A DNA stretch of 64,000 bases, from contig NZ_CP059735.1 of assembly GCF_000948975.2 (NCBI RefSeq), positions 868,001 through 932,000 of the forward strand, given 5' to 3'. The notes under the pieces are model-generated. The model saw only the letters and a program-made list of their open reading frames with translations. It ran no database searches and was not told the origin of the DNA. Within the stretch, counting starts at the first letter, position 1. Each line of letters opens with the position of its first letter. Made by a program: the position numbers and the translations under genes. Shown one piece after another: positions 46,911 to 55,355 of the stretch. The DNA comes from Thalassomonas actiniarum (GTDB lineage Bacteria; Pseudomonadota; Gammaproteobacteria; Enterobacterales; Alteromonadaceae).

Positions 46911-47591
46911 TTAAGCCGCCCGGACATTTTCGGTCACCACATGGCCGTCAAATAAGTTGATGGTGCGGCGGGCATAATCGGCATGGGCCGGACTGTGGGT
47001 TACCATGACAATCGTGGTGCCTTCGTTGTTCAGCGCCTGCAGCATTTCCATCACTTCCTGGCCGTGGGCGCTGTCGAGGTTACCTGTGGGTTCATCGGCT
47101 AAAATCATCGCCTGATCCCCCACCACGGCGCGGGCAACGGCAACCCGCTGTTGCTGGCCGCCGGAGAGCTGGCTCGGCATATGTTTGGCGCGGTGGCCGA
47201 TACCGACCTTGTCCATCACTTTCTCTACCCGGGCCTTACGCTCCGCCGCCGGGATCTTGTGATAGAGCAGGGCCAGTTCGATGTTTTCCTGTACGCTGAG
47301 TTCGTCAATCAGGTTAAAGTTTTGAAAGATAAAACCGATATTTTTTTTGCGGATGAGGGACAGCTGGCTTTCGTTATAACCGGCAATATTTTCCCCGGCA
47401 AAGAAATAGTCGCCGGAGGTCGGCGAGTCGAGCATGCCGATAGTATTGAGCAGGGTGGATTTGCCGCAGCCGGACGGACCCATGATGGCGACAAACTCGC
47501 CTTTGGCGATTTCGATATTAACATTGTTCAGTGCCAGGGTTTCAACGTCATCGCTGCGATAAATTCTTGATAAATTGTGTAGTTTTAACAT
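46911..47591 (-). CDS. MacB-like ABC transporter ATP-binding protein
   Basis: 226 residues: Walker A GPSGCGKST, signature LSGGQQQR, Walker B MILADEPTGNLD, H-loop VTHSP. Belongs to the LolD/MacB/FtsE group. The frame opens at 47648, but AGGA 7 nt before the ATG at 47591 (MLKLHNLSRIY) decides the start. Between adaptor and permease genes of one operon. Confidence 0.94.
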   Translation of the reverse strand: MLKLHNLSRIYRSDDVETLALNNVNIEIAKGEFVAIMGPSGCGKSTLLNTIGMLDSPTSGDYFFAGENIAGYNESQLSLIRKKNIGFIFQNFNLIDELSVQENIELALLYHKIPAAERKARVEKVMDKVGIGHRAKHMPSQLSGGQQQRVAVARAVVGDQAMILADEPTGNLDSAHGQEVMEMLQALNNEGTTIVMVTHSPAHADYARRTINLFDGHVVTENVRAA

Positions 47592-47644
47592 GTTTTTTTC
47601 CTGTTGATTCTTTAATTGTCTGTCAGATTTTTTACGGCATATGT

Positions 47645-48889
47645 TCATTGCCGGCTGAGTTTAAGCCTTTGCATCTCCAGGTAGCTGGCATAGGAGCTGG
47701 TGACCACCTGCTCGCCCACATCCAGGCCTTCAATGACTTCGATAAAGCGGCTGTTGCGGCGGCCGAGGCGGATATTGCGTTTAATGGCCTGACTGCCGTC
47801 TGCTGTCAGCACAAAAATCCAGTTGCCGCCGGTATCCTGGAAGAAAGAGCCGTTGGGCACTAAAGTGGCCTTGCTGGCATCCCCCAGGGTCAGTTTGATT
47901 TGCACATTTTGTCCGCGGCGGATGCCGTTTGGCTGTTGCGCTTTAAAGGTAAAGTCCACCTTAAACTGGCCGTTTTGTACCTGGGGATAAATTTTTGCTA
48001 TCACCAGGGCATAGTCTTTAAAGCGGGCTTCTTGGCCGATGGCGACCCGGCCCAGATAAAACTCATCGATAAAGGCGGTGAGCTTGTAGTCGTCCGGGGT
48101 ATCGATTTGCCCCAGGCGCTCGCCCCGGGCAATGCTCTGGCCCACCTGGACATTAAAACCGGAAAGCTTGCCGGCCACCGGGGCTTTGACCTTCATGTTT
48201 TCCAGGTTTTGCCGGGAAATGGCGAGGTTATGCTCCAGCCGGGCGCCGGTTTCTTTTAAAAACGCCAGTTGCTCCCCCTGCATCCGGGCGTCAGACTGCT
48301 GGCTTTCACGGGTTAATGCCAGGCGGCTTTTATACCAGTCAAGGGTATCTGAGGTATCATCGTACCGGGCCTGTTGTATTGCGCCGCTCTCAAGCAGGGC
48401 TTTTTCTTTTGCCTGCTGGCGGGTCAGCATTTTGATCTGATAATTGATATCGAGCAGGTTGCTTTTGTGTTGCAGGCGGTTTTGCTCGAGATCTAACTCT
48501 ATGGTGCGGATATTATTGAGCTGCTCCGCCACACGGGCTTCATTGCCTAACACATTTAATTGCAGCGAGGCATTGGACAGTTCAACGATTAACTCCCCCG
48601 CGTTTAAGCGGGTGCCGTCTTCCACCAGGATACGCTCGATCCGGCCGCCTTCTATCGCATCCAAAAATACGGTTTTGGCGGGGGTTACCTGGCCCCTTAC
48701 CGGAATAAAGTCTTCGAATATGCCGGTAGTGACTTCGGCAATAACAATACGCTGGTTATCTACGGCCAGGGTTTTTCCCGGCGAGGGCATGACAAAAGCG
48801 TAAATCAGCCAAAGCAGCAATAACAGGCTACCGGCTATGATGGCCCATCTTTTAAACGGACTGGTTTTGGTTTGCACCTTTCTGTCCAT
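47645..48889 (-). CDS. Efflux periplasmic adaptor (HlyD/MacA type)
   Basis: 414 residues with one membrane anchor (~14-34), barrel-sandwich half (VFLDAIEGGRIERILVEDGT; KAPVAGKLSGFNVQVGQSI), a long coiled-coil hairpin (~110-200) and a beta-barrel end. The frame opens at 48994, but the ATG at 48889 (MDRKVQTK) has AGGGAG just upstream. The longer N-terminus would be low-complexity and has no ribosome site. First gene of the exporter operon, divergent from the NtrC-like regulator. Confidence 0.9.
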   Translation of the reverse strand: MDRKVQTKTSPFKRWAIIAGSLLLLLWLIYAFVMPSPGKTLAVDNQRIVIAEVTTGIFEDFIPVRGQVTPAKTVFLDAIEGGRIERILVEDGTRLNAGELIVELSNASLQLNVLGNEARVAEQLNNIRTIELDLEQNRLQHKSNLLDINYQIKMLTRQQAKEKALLESGAIQQARYDDTSDTLDWYKSRLALTRESQQSDARMQGEQLAFLKETGARLEHNLAISRQNLENMKVKAPVAGKLSGFNVQVGQSIARGERLGQIDTPDDYKLTAFIDEFYLGRVAIGQEARFKDYALVIAKIYPQVQNGQFKVDFTFKAQQPNGIRRGQNVQIKLTLGDASKATLVPNGSFFQDTGGNWIFVLTADGSQAIKRNIRLGRRNSRFIEVIEGLDVGEQVVTSSYASYLEMQRLKLSRQ

Positions 48890-49049
48890 GCCGCTCCCTG
48901 ATACTGAAGCTGAAACCGGAGCAGGACTCGGGGTTGATATGGCAACAGGGGCTTCCCTGTGTCCGGGGTTAACTTGCTGATTTGTCTTGATCATAATAAA
49001 AAATGGCTGCTGTTATTTTTCGCGGTGCGCAATGTCTTAGCTACTCAAG

Positions 49050-49065
49050 TACAACATCCATACCA
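49050..49065 (-). promoter_or_regulatory. Weak sigma-54-like promoter for the exporter operon
   Basis: Read on the minus strand, TGGTATGGATGTTGTA has GG-N10-GT, one base short of the GG-N10-GC core of sigma-54 promoters. It lies upstream of the adaptor gene and beside an NtrC-like activator gene, which makes it plausible but unproven. Confidence 0.3.
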
Positions 49066-49127
49066 AGTTTTATCTTTTTGTTTTTTATATGCTTTTTAAA
49101 TTTCCCCTCAAAAGGTTAATTTAAAAC

Positions 49128-49167
49128 TGTACGTTTATGAACACTAGGTGTACGTTAATGAACACTA
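49128..49167 (+). repeat. Tandem 19-bp repeat, 21-bp period, upstream of the NtrC-like gene
   Basis: TGTACGTT(T/A)ATGAACACTA occurs twice, with 18 of 19 positions equal and two bases between copies. It lies between the divergent exporter and regulator genes. Two-turn spacing suggests a binding site for a dimeric activator. Confidence 0.65.
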
Positions 49168-49205
49168 ATACAGCTTTGGTAAAGCAAGTTAAGCGGAGAG
49201 TTTGG

Positions 49206-50657
49206 GTGAAAAAAGAAGGCAGGATCCTGATTGTCGATGACGATGAAGATATTTTAACCGCAGGAAAATTATTATTAAAACGGCATTTCAGTCATGTCAG
49301 TACCTGTAATTTACCCGAGCATATTCCTGCCTTTATCAAAGATCAGCATTTCGATGTTATTTTGCTGGATATGAATTTTGGTCCGGGGGAGAGCTCCGGT
49401 GCCCAGGGCTTTTACTGGCTGAAAAAAATATTAACCATCAACCCGCAAAGCATCATTATTATGATCACCGCCCATGGCGGCGTGGATGTGGCGGTTGAAG
49501 CGATGAAATTAGGAGCCACAGATTTTATTGCCAAACCCTGGCAAAATGAAAAGGTGATTGCCACGGTATCAACTTCCGTTTTGCTGGGCAGAAGCCGAAG
49601 CGAAGCCCGGGAATTACGAGAAGCCAATCAGGCACTGGTGCAGGCAAGCAACCAGGCGGGGCAGCAAAATATTATCGGCCACTCGGGGGTTATGCAGCAG
49701 GTGCATTCATTGATCGACCGCTGCGCGCCCACCGACGCCAATGTACTGATTTTGGGAGAAAACGGTACCGGCAAAGAGCTGGCGGCACGGGAAATTCATA
49801 ACCGCAGCCTGCGTAGTAACCGTATCTTTATGTCGGTGGATCTGGGGGCTATTTCAGAAACCTTATTCGAGAGCGAATTGTTCGGCCATAAAAAAGGCGC
49901 TTTTACCGGCGCCGGCCATGACAGGGTCGGGCGGCTGAAAGCGGCGGATGGCGGCACCTTGTTTCTCGATGAAATCGGCAATTTGCCCCTGCACTTACAG
50001 GCAAAGCTGCTGACGGTATTGGAGCAAAGACAGGTGACGCCGCTTGGCGCCAACGAGGCGATCTCTTTTGATGTCAGGGTGGTCTCTGCCACCAACCTGG
50101 ATAAAGCGGTATTAAAATCGCCTGAGCAGTTTCGCCAGGATCTCCTGTTTCGCTTAAATACCGTGGAAATCAACTTGCCGCCGCTCAGGGAACGCCCGGA
50201 TGATATTGAGGCGATAGCGCAACATTATATCGATACCTACGGTAAAAAATACCATAAGGCAAACCAGAGCATGAGCGCAGCGGCATTGCCGGCGATAAAA
50301 AGCTATGCCTGGCCAGGTAATATCCGTGAACTGCGCCATGCCATTGAGCGGGCGGTGATTTTAAGTCAGAGCGAGCAGTTGCAGCCGGGAGATTTTCAGC
50401 TTGAAGCCGCTGCTGAAATCGCTCCTGCTCCTGTTTCCGTAAAAAAGGCTGAAATGGCTGTGCAGGATAAAGCCGCCACAGAAAGTTTTTCCTCATCGCC
50501 GCAGGATTTGCCGCAAGAATTGAACCTGGAAGTGATAGAGAAGCAGACCATTGGCCAGGCGCTGAAAAAGTACCGATATAATATCAGTCATACGGCTAAA
50601 GCGCTGGGGCTAACTCGGGCTGCCTTATATCGCAGGATGGAAAAACATGACCTTTAA
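49206..50657 (+). CDS. NtrC-family sigma-54 response regulator
   Basis: 483 residues: receiver domain (LIVDDDEDILTAGK, Asp in VILLDMNFGP, Lys in DFIAKPW), AAA+ domain with Walker A GENGTGKE, sigma-54 contact loop GAFTGAGHD, Walker B GGTLFLDEIGNL and R-finger region, then a Fis-type HTH at the end (ISHTAKALGLTRAALYRRM). The frame is open from 49137, but the GTG at 49206 has GGAG 7 nt upstream and homologues start near MKKEGRILIVDDD. The stop overlaps the sensor gene by 11 nt. Likely activates the adjacent exporter from a sigma-54 promoter. Confidence 0.93.
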   Translation: MKKEGRILIVDDDEDILTAGKLLLKRHFSHVSTCNLPEHIPAFIKDQHFDVILLDMNFGPGESSGAQGFYWLKKILTINPQSIIIMITAHGGVDVAVEAMKLGATDFIAKPWQNEKVIATVSTSVLLGRSRSEARELREANQALVQASNQAGQQNIIGHSGVMQQVHSLIDRCAPTDANVLILGENGTGKELAAREIHNRSLRSNRIFMSVDLGAISETLFESELFGHKKGAFTGAGHDRVGRLKAADGGTLFLDEIGNLPLHLQAKLLTVLEQRQVTPLGANEAISFDVRVVSATNLDKAVLKSPEQFRQDLLFRLNTVEINLPPLRERPDDIEAIAQHYIDTYGKKYHKANQSMSAAALPAIKSYAWPGNIRELRHAIERAVILSQSEQLQPGDFQLEAAAEIAPAPVSVKKAEMAVQDKAATESFSSSPQDLPQELNLEVIEKQTIGQALKKYRYNISHTAKALGLTRAALYRRMEKHDL

Positions 50658-52026
50658 CAAGTTTCCCCTGTATGTCCTGATCCGCATCCTGTTTTTGATG
50701 CTGACTTTGCTGATGCTCACGCAGGTGATCACCACGCCGGGTTACCATGCCACCAGTGTCTTGCTGTCGGCACTGCTTATCGGCCAGATCATGGAAATGA
50801 TCCGTTTTGTCTCCAAGACCAATACCGAGCTGGTACGTTTTCTGGCTGCAGCCCGTAATGCTGATTTTTCCCAACGTTTTCAATTGTCAAAACAGGGCAG
50901 TGGTTTTGATGAGTTAGGCGCGACTTTTACCGGGATCTTAGACAAGCTACAGCTGGCCCGTACCGGACAGGAAGAAGAATTAAGGCACATTAAAGCCGTG
51001 GTAGAACATGTGCCTGTGCCGCTGATCAGCATCAAGGCCAATGAGCAGCTGACCCTGTGGAACAATAGCGCCCGGCGTTTATTCGGCGCCCATGCCATCG
51101 CCCGGGTAAATGATTTGGCCCGCTTCGGCGGGGAGTTCCCCGAAACGTTAACCTCAATGATCGCCGGGGAGCGGCGGCTGGTTCATGTCACTATTGATGA
51201 TATGGAACACAGGCTGAGCATAGTTGCCAGTGAAATTGTCAGCGGCGGGCAACGGGAAATTTTGCTGAGCATGCAGGATATTCAAAGTGAGTTGGACAGC
51301 GCCCAGTTGCAGGCCTGGCAAGATCTGGTAAGGGTGTTGACCCATGAAATCATGAACAGTATTACCCCGGTGGCTTCGCTGGCGAAAACCGCGGTAGATT
51401 TGGCGGCGGATGTTAAAACCAAGGTGCAGGGCGATAGTACAGGCAGCAGGGATGAGTCGACCGAAGAAATCGTCGAAGAAATTGATGATGTGCTGTCGGC
51501 GGTACAAACGGTTGCCCGGCGAAGTGAAGGTCTGATGCACTTTGTTTCCAGCTACCGGAAATTAACACGCTTACCCGAGCCCAAGAAAAGCCATATCAAG
51601 TTGTCGACCCTGTTTAGCCAGGTGCAGTTGCTGGCCACGCGGGAGTGGCAGGAAAAGGGCATTTATTTAGCGACTAAGATCACGCCTGCCGAACTGGACT
51701 TAGTGCTGGATGTCGATATGGCGGAGCAGATGCTGATCAATTTGTTGCAAAATGCCGAGCAGGCACTTGCAGGTGTTCATCAGCCGCAGGTGGCTTTGTC
51801 GGCTTTCCTGAATGCCCGCGGCCATGTGGTGATTGAAGTCAGTGATAATGGCCCGGGAGTTGCCGGTGACCTTGATGATAAGGTCTTTGTACCTTTCTTT
51901 ACCACCAAAAAAGAAGGCTCCGGCGTGGGGTTGGCGTTAACCAGGCAAATCATGATAGCGCATGGCGGTCATGTGGCCCTGCGCACGAATAAAAAGGGCG
52001 GCGCGACTTTTACGCTGACGTTTTAA
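50647..52026 (+). CDS. NtrB-like sensor histidine kinase
   Basis: 459 residues: two membrane helices (~9-28 and ~33-55), a PAS-like region (~115-200), H-box LTHEIMNSITPVASLAK (His ~232), N-box MLINLLQNAEQAL and G-boxes VSDNGPGV, GSGVGLALTRQIM. Overlaps the NtrC-like regulator by 11 nt. Together they form a two-component system next to an ABC exporter, probably sensing envelope or antimicrobial stress. Confidence 0.92.
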   Translation: MTFNKFPLYVLIRILFLMLTLLMLTQVITTPGYHATSVLLSALLIGQIMEMIRFVSKTNTELVRFLAAARNADFSQRFQLSKQGSGFDELGATFTGILDKLQLARTGQEEELRHIKAVVEHVPVPLISIKANEQLTLWNNSARRLFGAHAIARVNDLARFGGEFPETLTSMIAGERRLVHVTIDDMEHRLSIVASEIVSGGQREILLSMQDIQSELDSAQLQAWQDLVRVLTHEIMNSITPVASLAKTAVDLAADVKTKVQGDSTGSRDESTEEIVEEIDDVLSAVQTVARRSEGLMHFVSSYRKLTRLPEPKKSHIKLSTLFSQVQLLATREWQEKGIYLATKITPAELDLVLDVDMAEQMLINLLQNAEQALAGVHQPQVALSAFLNARGHVVIEVSDNGPGVAGDLDDKVFVPFFTTKKEGSGVGLALTRQIMIAHGGHVALRTNKKGGATFTLTF

Positions 52027-52038
52027 TGTTCGCTTTTG

Positions 52039-52071
52039 ACCGGGCCGGGTATTCGTTCCCGGCCCGGTTTT
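52039..52071. terminator. Convergent terminator after the sensor kinase
   Basis: ACCGGGCCGGG / CCCGGCCCGGT 11-bp stem with an 8-nt loop and TTTT. Strong, between converging genes. Confidence 0.85.
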
Positions 52072-52084
52072 AAAGCCTTAGCGG

Positions 52085-52993
52085 TTAATGGTGGGGACGG
52101 TTAACCCTTAGCCACCAGGTAAGATAGAGCAGAGCGGCTCCGAGCAGGGAGGCAGCAAAATCTATTTTACTGAACAGTATCTTGATGCCTGCCTGCTTAA
52201 AGCTGTCTCCCTGTTCAAGGTATTGCGCCAATAAACCGGTAGGCAGGGTGAGATAATCCGCCAGCAGTTGCGCGAAAAATGCCGAGGACAAGCCAAAGTA
52301 GTTCACCACCAAAGCTTCAACCAGCAAGATGATCACCAGGGGTAAAATCGCCCAGAGGAAAGGGGCTTTGTTGGCTACCATGGAAGCGAGCATCAACCAG
52401 GCATAAACCGGTAACAGCCATAAGGTGTAGGGCAGTAAACTCAGCCACAGGGATCCCAGGTTGGTAAAGATGTCTGCATTGCCCCATAAATGCCACAGGG
52501 AAATATCGTAACCTACCGACATCACTATACTTGCCAGGGCAGCAATCAATAAAAACACCGCCAGGGTAAGGCTTGCCGCCAGCATAAAAATGGCCGGTAT
52601 CAGCAAGGCGCCGGTCATAAATTTAACCGCCACGGTTAAGCTGTCGGCTACCGGCAGGGAGCGCCAGAAATACACCGATAAGTCGCGGCGCTCATCGAAG
52701 AAGCAGGTAATAAAGTAATAGATTTGTATGAGTGCGGCGGTGACAACAAAGGGGATGAATAAGGCGGTTATTATGCCAAAGAAAATTTTGCCCGGGTCGA
52801 CATGGCTTGGTACCTGCTGTACCTGTTGAAAGGTTTGTGCGATCCTGTTGAACTGATAATCTTCCAGCAGCAGAAATTGTATTGCCGGGGCAATGAATGC
52901 CAGCAGGGCAATAAATATCGGCAGGTACAGGAAGATCTTTTTAAATTCCCATATTTCTTTTTTAAAACAGGTTGTTATTTGTAAGGTATTCAT
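52085..52993 (-). CDS. ABC-2 type transporter permease
   Basis: 302 residues with about six membrane helices (LPIFIALLAFIAPAIQFLLL, IITALFIPFVVTAALIQIYYF, ALLIPAIFMLAASLTLAVFL among them, shown in part) and a short basic end. The stop is at the end of the operon, converging on the sensor kinase gene. Partners are the ATPase and the GntR regulator. Substrate unknown; such sets often export antimicrobials or are induced by cell-wall stress. Confidence 0.85.
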   Translation of the reverse strand: MNTLQITTCFKKEIWEFKKIFLYLPIFIALLAFIAPAIQFLLLEDYQFNRIAQTFQQVQQVPSHVDPGKIFFGIITALFIPFVVTAALIQIYYFITCFFDERRDLSVYFWRSLPVADSLTVAVKFMTGALLIPAIFMLAASLTLAVFLLIAALASIVMSVGYDISLWHLWGNADIFTNLGSLWLSLLPYTLWLLPVYAWLMLASMVANKAPFLWAILPLVIILLVEALVVNYFGLSSAFFAQLLADYLTLPTGLLAQYLEQGDSFKQAGIKILFSKIDFAASLLGAALLYLTWWLRVNRPHH

Positions 52994-53850
52994 TAGCAGG
53001 CCTCCTTGTTCATGACGCCGACAAAAATATCTGCCAGGCTGGGAGTGGTGATATTGCCCAGGGGCGTTAACTCATCTTTTTTCTTGTGCTCGAATAACAT
53101 AGAGGTCAATCCCATCAAGGGGTTGGCGAACAGGGGTTTTAAGGTTTTTGCCTGTTCCAGGTGTTTATCCGGCACCGCCAGCAATTGATATCGGCTGCGA
53201 ATGTCGTCAACGTCTGCCGACATCAGAATTTTTCCGTCCCGGATAAAGGCGACGTCGGTAAGAATATGTTCAACTTCCTCTATCTGGTGGGTGGTGACGA
53301 TAATGCACTTATCTTCCTGATAGAAGTCTTCCAGCAAATGGCGATAAAACTGGCGGCGGGTGAGCAGGTCCAGGCCCAGTGTCGGTTCATCGAGGATCAG
53401 TACCTTGGCATCGATTGCCAGTATCAGGGCGAGGTGCAATTGGGTTACCATGCCCTTGGATAAGGTTTTTATTTTTACCTTGTGCTCGATATTGGTTTTT
53501 GCCAAAAAGCTCTCGGCTTTTTTTCGGTTAAAGTTTTTATGGATACCGGCCATGTAAGTCAATGCCTGCTCTACCTTTAACCATTTAGGCAATACGGCGA
53601 CATCGGCAATATAGGCAACATCTTCGAGCATGTCCCGGCGTTGTTTTTTTGGATTATAACCGAGTACATCCAGCCGGCCGTCAAAGTCGATTAAGCCGAG
53701 TATGGCTTGCAGGCAAGTGGTTTTTCCTGCGCCGTTGGGGCCTACCAGGCCTAAAATCTGTCCGGCTTGCACGGTTAAATTGATATCCGAGAGGACTTGT
53801 TTGTTTTTATAGGATTTAGTTAATCCCGACAGGGAGATTAATTTAGTCAT
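52993..53850 (-). CDS. ABC transporter ATP-binding protein
   Basis: 285 residues: Walker A GPNGAGKTT, signature LSKGMVTQL, Walker B VLILDEPTLGLD and H-loop VTTHQIEEVE. Its stop shares a base with the permease start and its start overlaps the GntR gene by 8 nt, so the three are one operon. Confidence 0.93.
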   Translation of the reverse strand: MTKLISLSGLTKSYKNKQVLSDINLTVQAGQILGLVGPNGAGKTTCLQAILGLIDFDGRLDVLGYNPKKQRRDMLEDVAYIADVAVLPKWLKVEQALTYMAGIHKNFNRKKAESFLAKTNIEHKVKIKTLSKGMVTQLHLALILAIDAKVLILDEPTLGLDLLTRRQFYRHLLEDFYQEDKCIIVTTHQIEEVEHILTDVAFIRDGKILMSADVDDIRSRYQLLAVPDKHLEQAKTLKPLFANPLMGLTSMLFEHKKKDELTPLGNITTPSLADIFVGVMNKEAC

Positions 53851-54223
53851 TGTTGTGCTCCGTGTTTTTTTCTGAACTTAGGGCCAGTAATTGCTCCGGG
53901 GATAATTTGAGGCGGCTGATTTGCTGTAAAATTTCCGGCCACTGCTGTGACAGGAAAGTTTCCCGTTCGCGCTTGAGTACAAACTCCAGTACCCCTTGTT
54001 TCACAAACAGCCCCTTGCCCCGTTGTTTTTCAACGATCCCTTCGTCTTGCAACATTTGATACGCCTTAGATATGGTCAGTGGATTTACCTGGTAGTCGGC
54101 GGCTACTTTCCTTACCGACGGCAGCGCCTCGCCTTCAAGAATATAACCGTCAAGGATGCGGGTGATCACTTGTTGGTATAGCTGGATGTAGATGGGCGTA
54201 TCTGCATGCCATTGTGTCGTCAT
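53843..54223 (-). CDS. GntR-family regulator (YtrA type)
   Basis: 126 residues: N-terminal winged helix (LPSVRKVAADYQVNPLTISK, QRGKGLFV) followed by a short helical dimer segment, the YtrA layout. It heads the operon with the ABC genes and is probably an autorepressor relieved by an unknown inducer. Confidence 0.9.
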   Translation of the reverse strand: MTTQWHADTPIYIQLYQQVITRILDGYILEGEALPSVRKVAADYQVNPLTISKAYQMLQDEGIVEKQRGKGLFVKQGVLEFVLKRERETFLSQQWPEILQQISRLKLSPEQLLALSSEKNTEHNND

Positions 54224-54551
54224 TGTTATCTTCCTAACATGAACTATAATTAAATAGTGTTATACATCACTAATACACCTATTGTAAATAGCGAGTGAAA
54301 TACGGAAACAGGGCAAATGTAAGAGAAGATTGCTGAGAAAGTGTTTAGCAGTGTCTGTTGGTAGCAGGAAATTAAATGTTGTTTCGTAAGGACTTTTATT
54401 GGTAAGTGCTGCCTGGAATGACCCCGCCTGAGGTTGCCGGTAATGATGTAGATTAAATAATCGCCAAGTTTTTTGTGCTTTTTAAGCAAAAATAAAACCT
54501 TAAGCATATTATATAGCTGATGGCTGCGATGTTTTTTATGGTCCGGAAATA
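54224..54551. other. 328-nt gap with candidate GntR operator
   Basis: No gene seen. Near the GntR start it holds TAGTG-N8-CACTA (54255-54272), symmetric and close to the expected promoter, a candidate GntR site. The rest is AT-rich spacer with the promoter of the ABC operon on the plus strand. Confidence 0.45.
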
Positions 54552-55304
54552 TTGGGGGGAAGTTTGTCTGACAGTAAGACGGCATTGGGACGCGAACAGC
54601 AGGCAACGAGCTTTTTGATTGAGGAGCTTACCAAGGTATATCAGTCGGGGGATACCCAAATCCATGCCCTGCGCGGCGTGAACATGGCGATCCCTTCGGG
54701 GGAAGTCATTGTCTTGCTCGGCCCTTCCGGCAGCGGCAAATCGACTTTTTTAAATATCATCGGCGGCCTGGATCAGCCCAGTGCCGGCCATGTCTATTTC
54801 CGCGGCCGCGATCTTGCCGCTTTTACGGAACAGGAGCTGACCTTTTATCGCCGGGAAAATATCGGTTTTGTCTTTCAGGCCTATAACCTGGTGCCGAGCC
54901 TGACCGCGCTGGAAAATGTCGCCCTGGTCACGGAAATTACCGAAAATGCCATGGCGCCGCTTGATGCCCTTGATGCGGTGGCTTTAAAGGACAGGGCCAA
55001 TCATTTCCCCGCCCAGCTGTCCGGAGGCGAACAGCAAAGGGTCGCCATTGCCAGGGCAATTGCCAAACGCCCGGAAGTCCTGTTGTGTGATGAACCCACC
55101 GGGGCATTGGACAGCGAAACCGGCATTATGGTGTTAAAAGCCCTGCTCGAGGTGAACCAGAAGTTTGGCACCACCTGCATCATCATTACCCATAATGCCT
55201 CAATTGCCGATCTTGCCCACCGGGTGGTGCATTTTTGTGACGGCAGTGTCAGCCATGTACAAACCAATGATGTCAGAAAAAGCGCGGAAGAAATGATTTG
55301 GTGA
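54552..55304 (+). CDS. LolD-like ABC transporter ATP-binding protein
   Basis: 250 residues: Walker A GPSGSGKST, signature LSGGEQQR, Walker B VLLCDEPTGALD. MacB/LolD group. The start is uncertain: TTG at 54552 or 54564 (after GGGGGGAAG), and no ATG precedes the first strand. First gene of a three-gene exporter (ATPase, permease, adaptor). Confidence 0.88.
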   Translation: MGGSLSDSKTALGREQQATSFLIEELTKVYQSGDTQIHALRGVNMAIPSGEVIVLLGPSGSGKSTFLNIIGGLDQPSAGHVYFRGRDLAAFTEQELTFYRRENIGFVFQAYNLVPSLTALENVALVTEITENAMAPLDALDAVALKDRANHFPAQLSGGEQQRVAIARAIAKRPEVLLCDEPTGALDSETGIMVLKALLEVNQKFGTTCIIITHNASIADLAHRVVHFCDGSVSHVQTNDVRKSAEEMIW

Positions 55305-55355
55305 CGATTTAACAAGCTCAATAAAAGGCGAATAGCCAGAGTATGAGGAAGTTTG

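Noticed and set aside
54250-54665. Minus-strand frames upstream of the ABC operon
   Set aside because: They run across promoter regions, are rich in rare composition and overlap the better supported ATPase gene.
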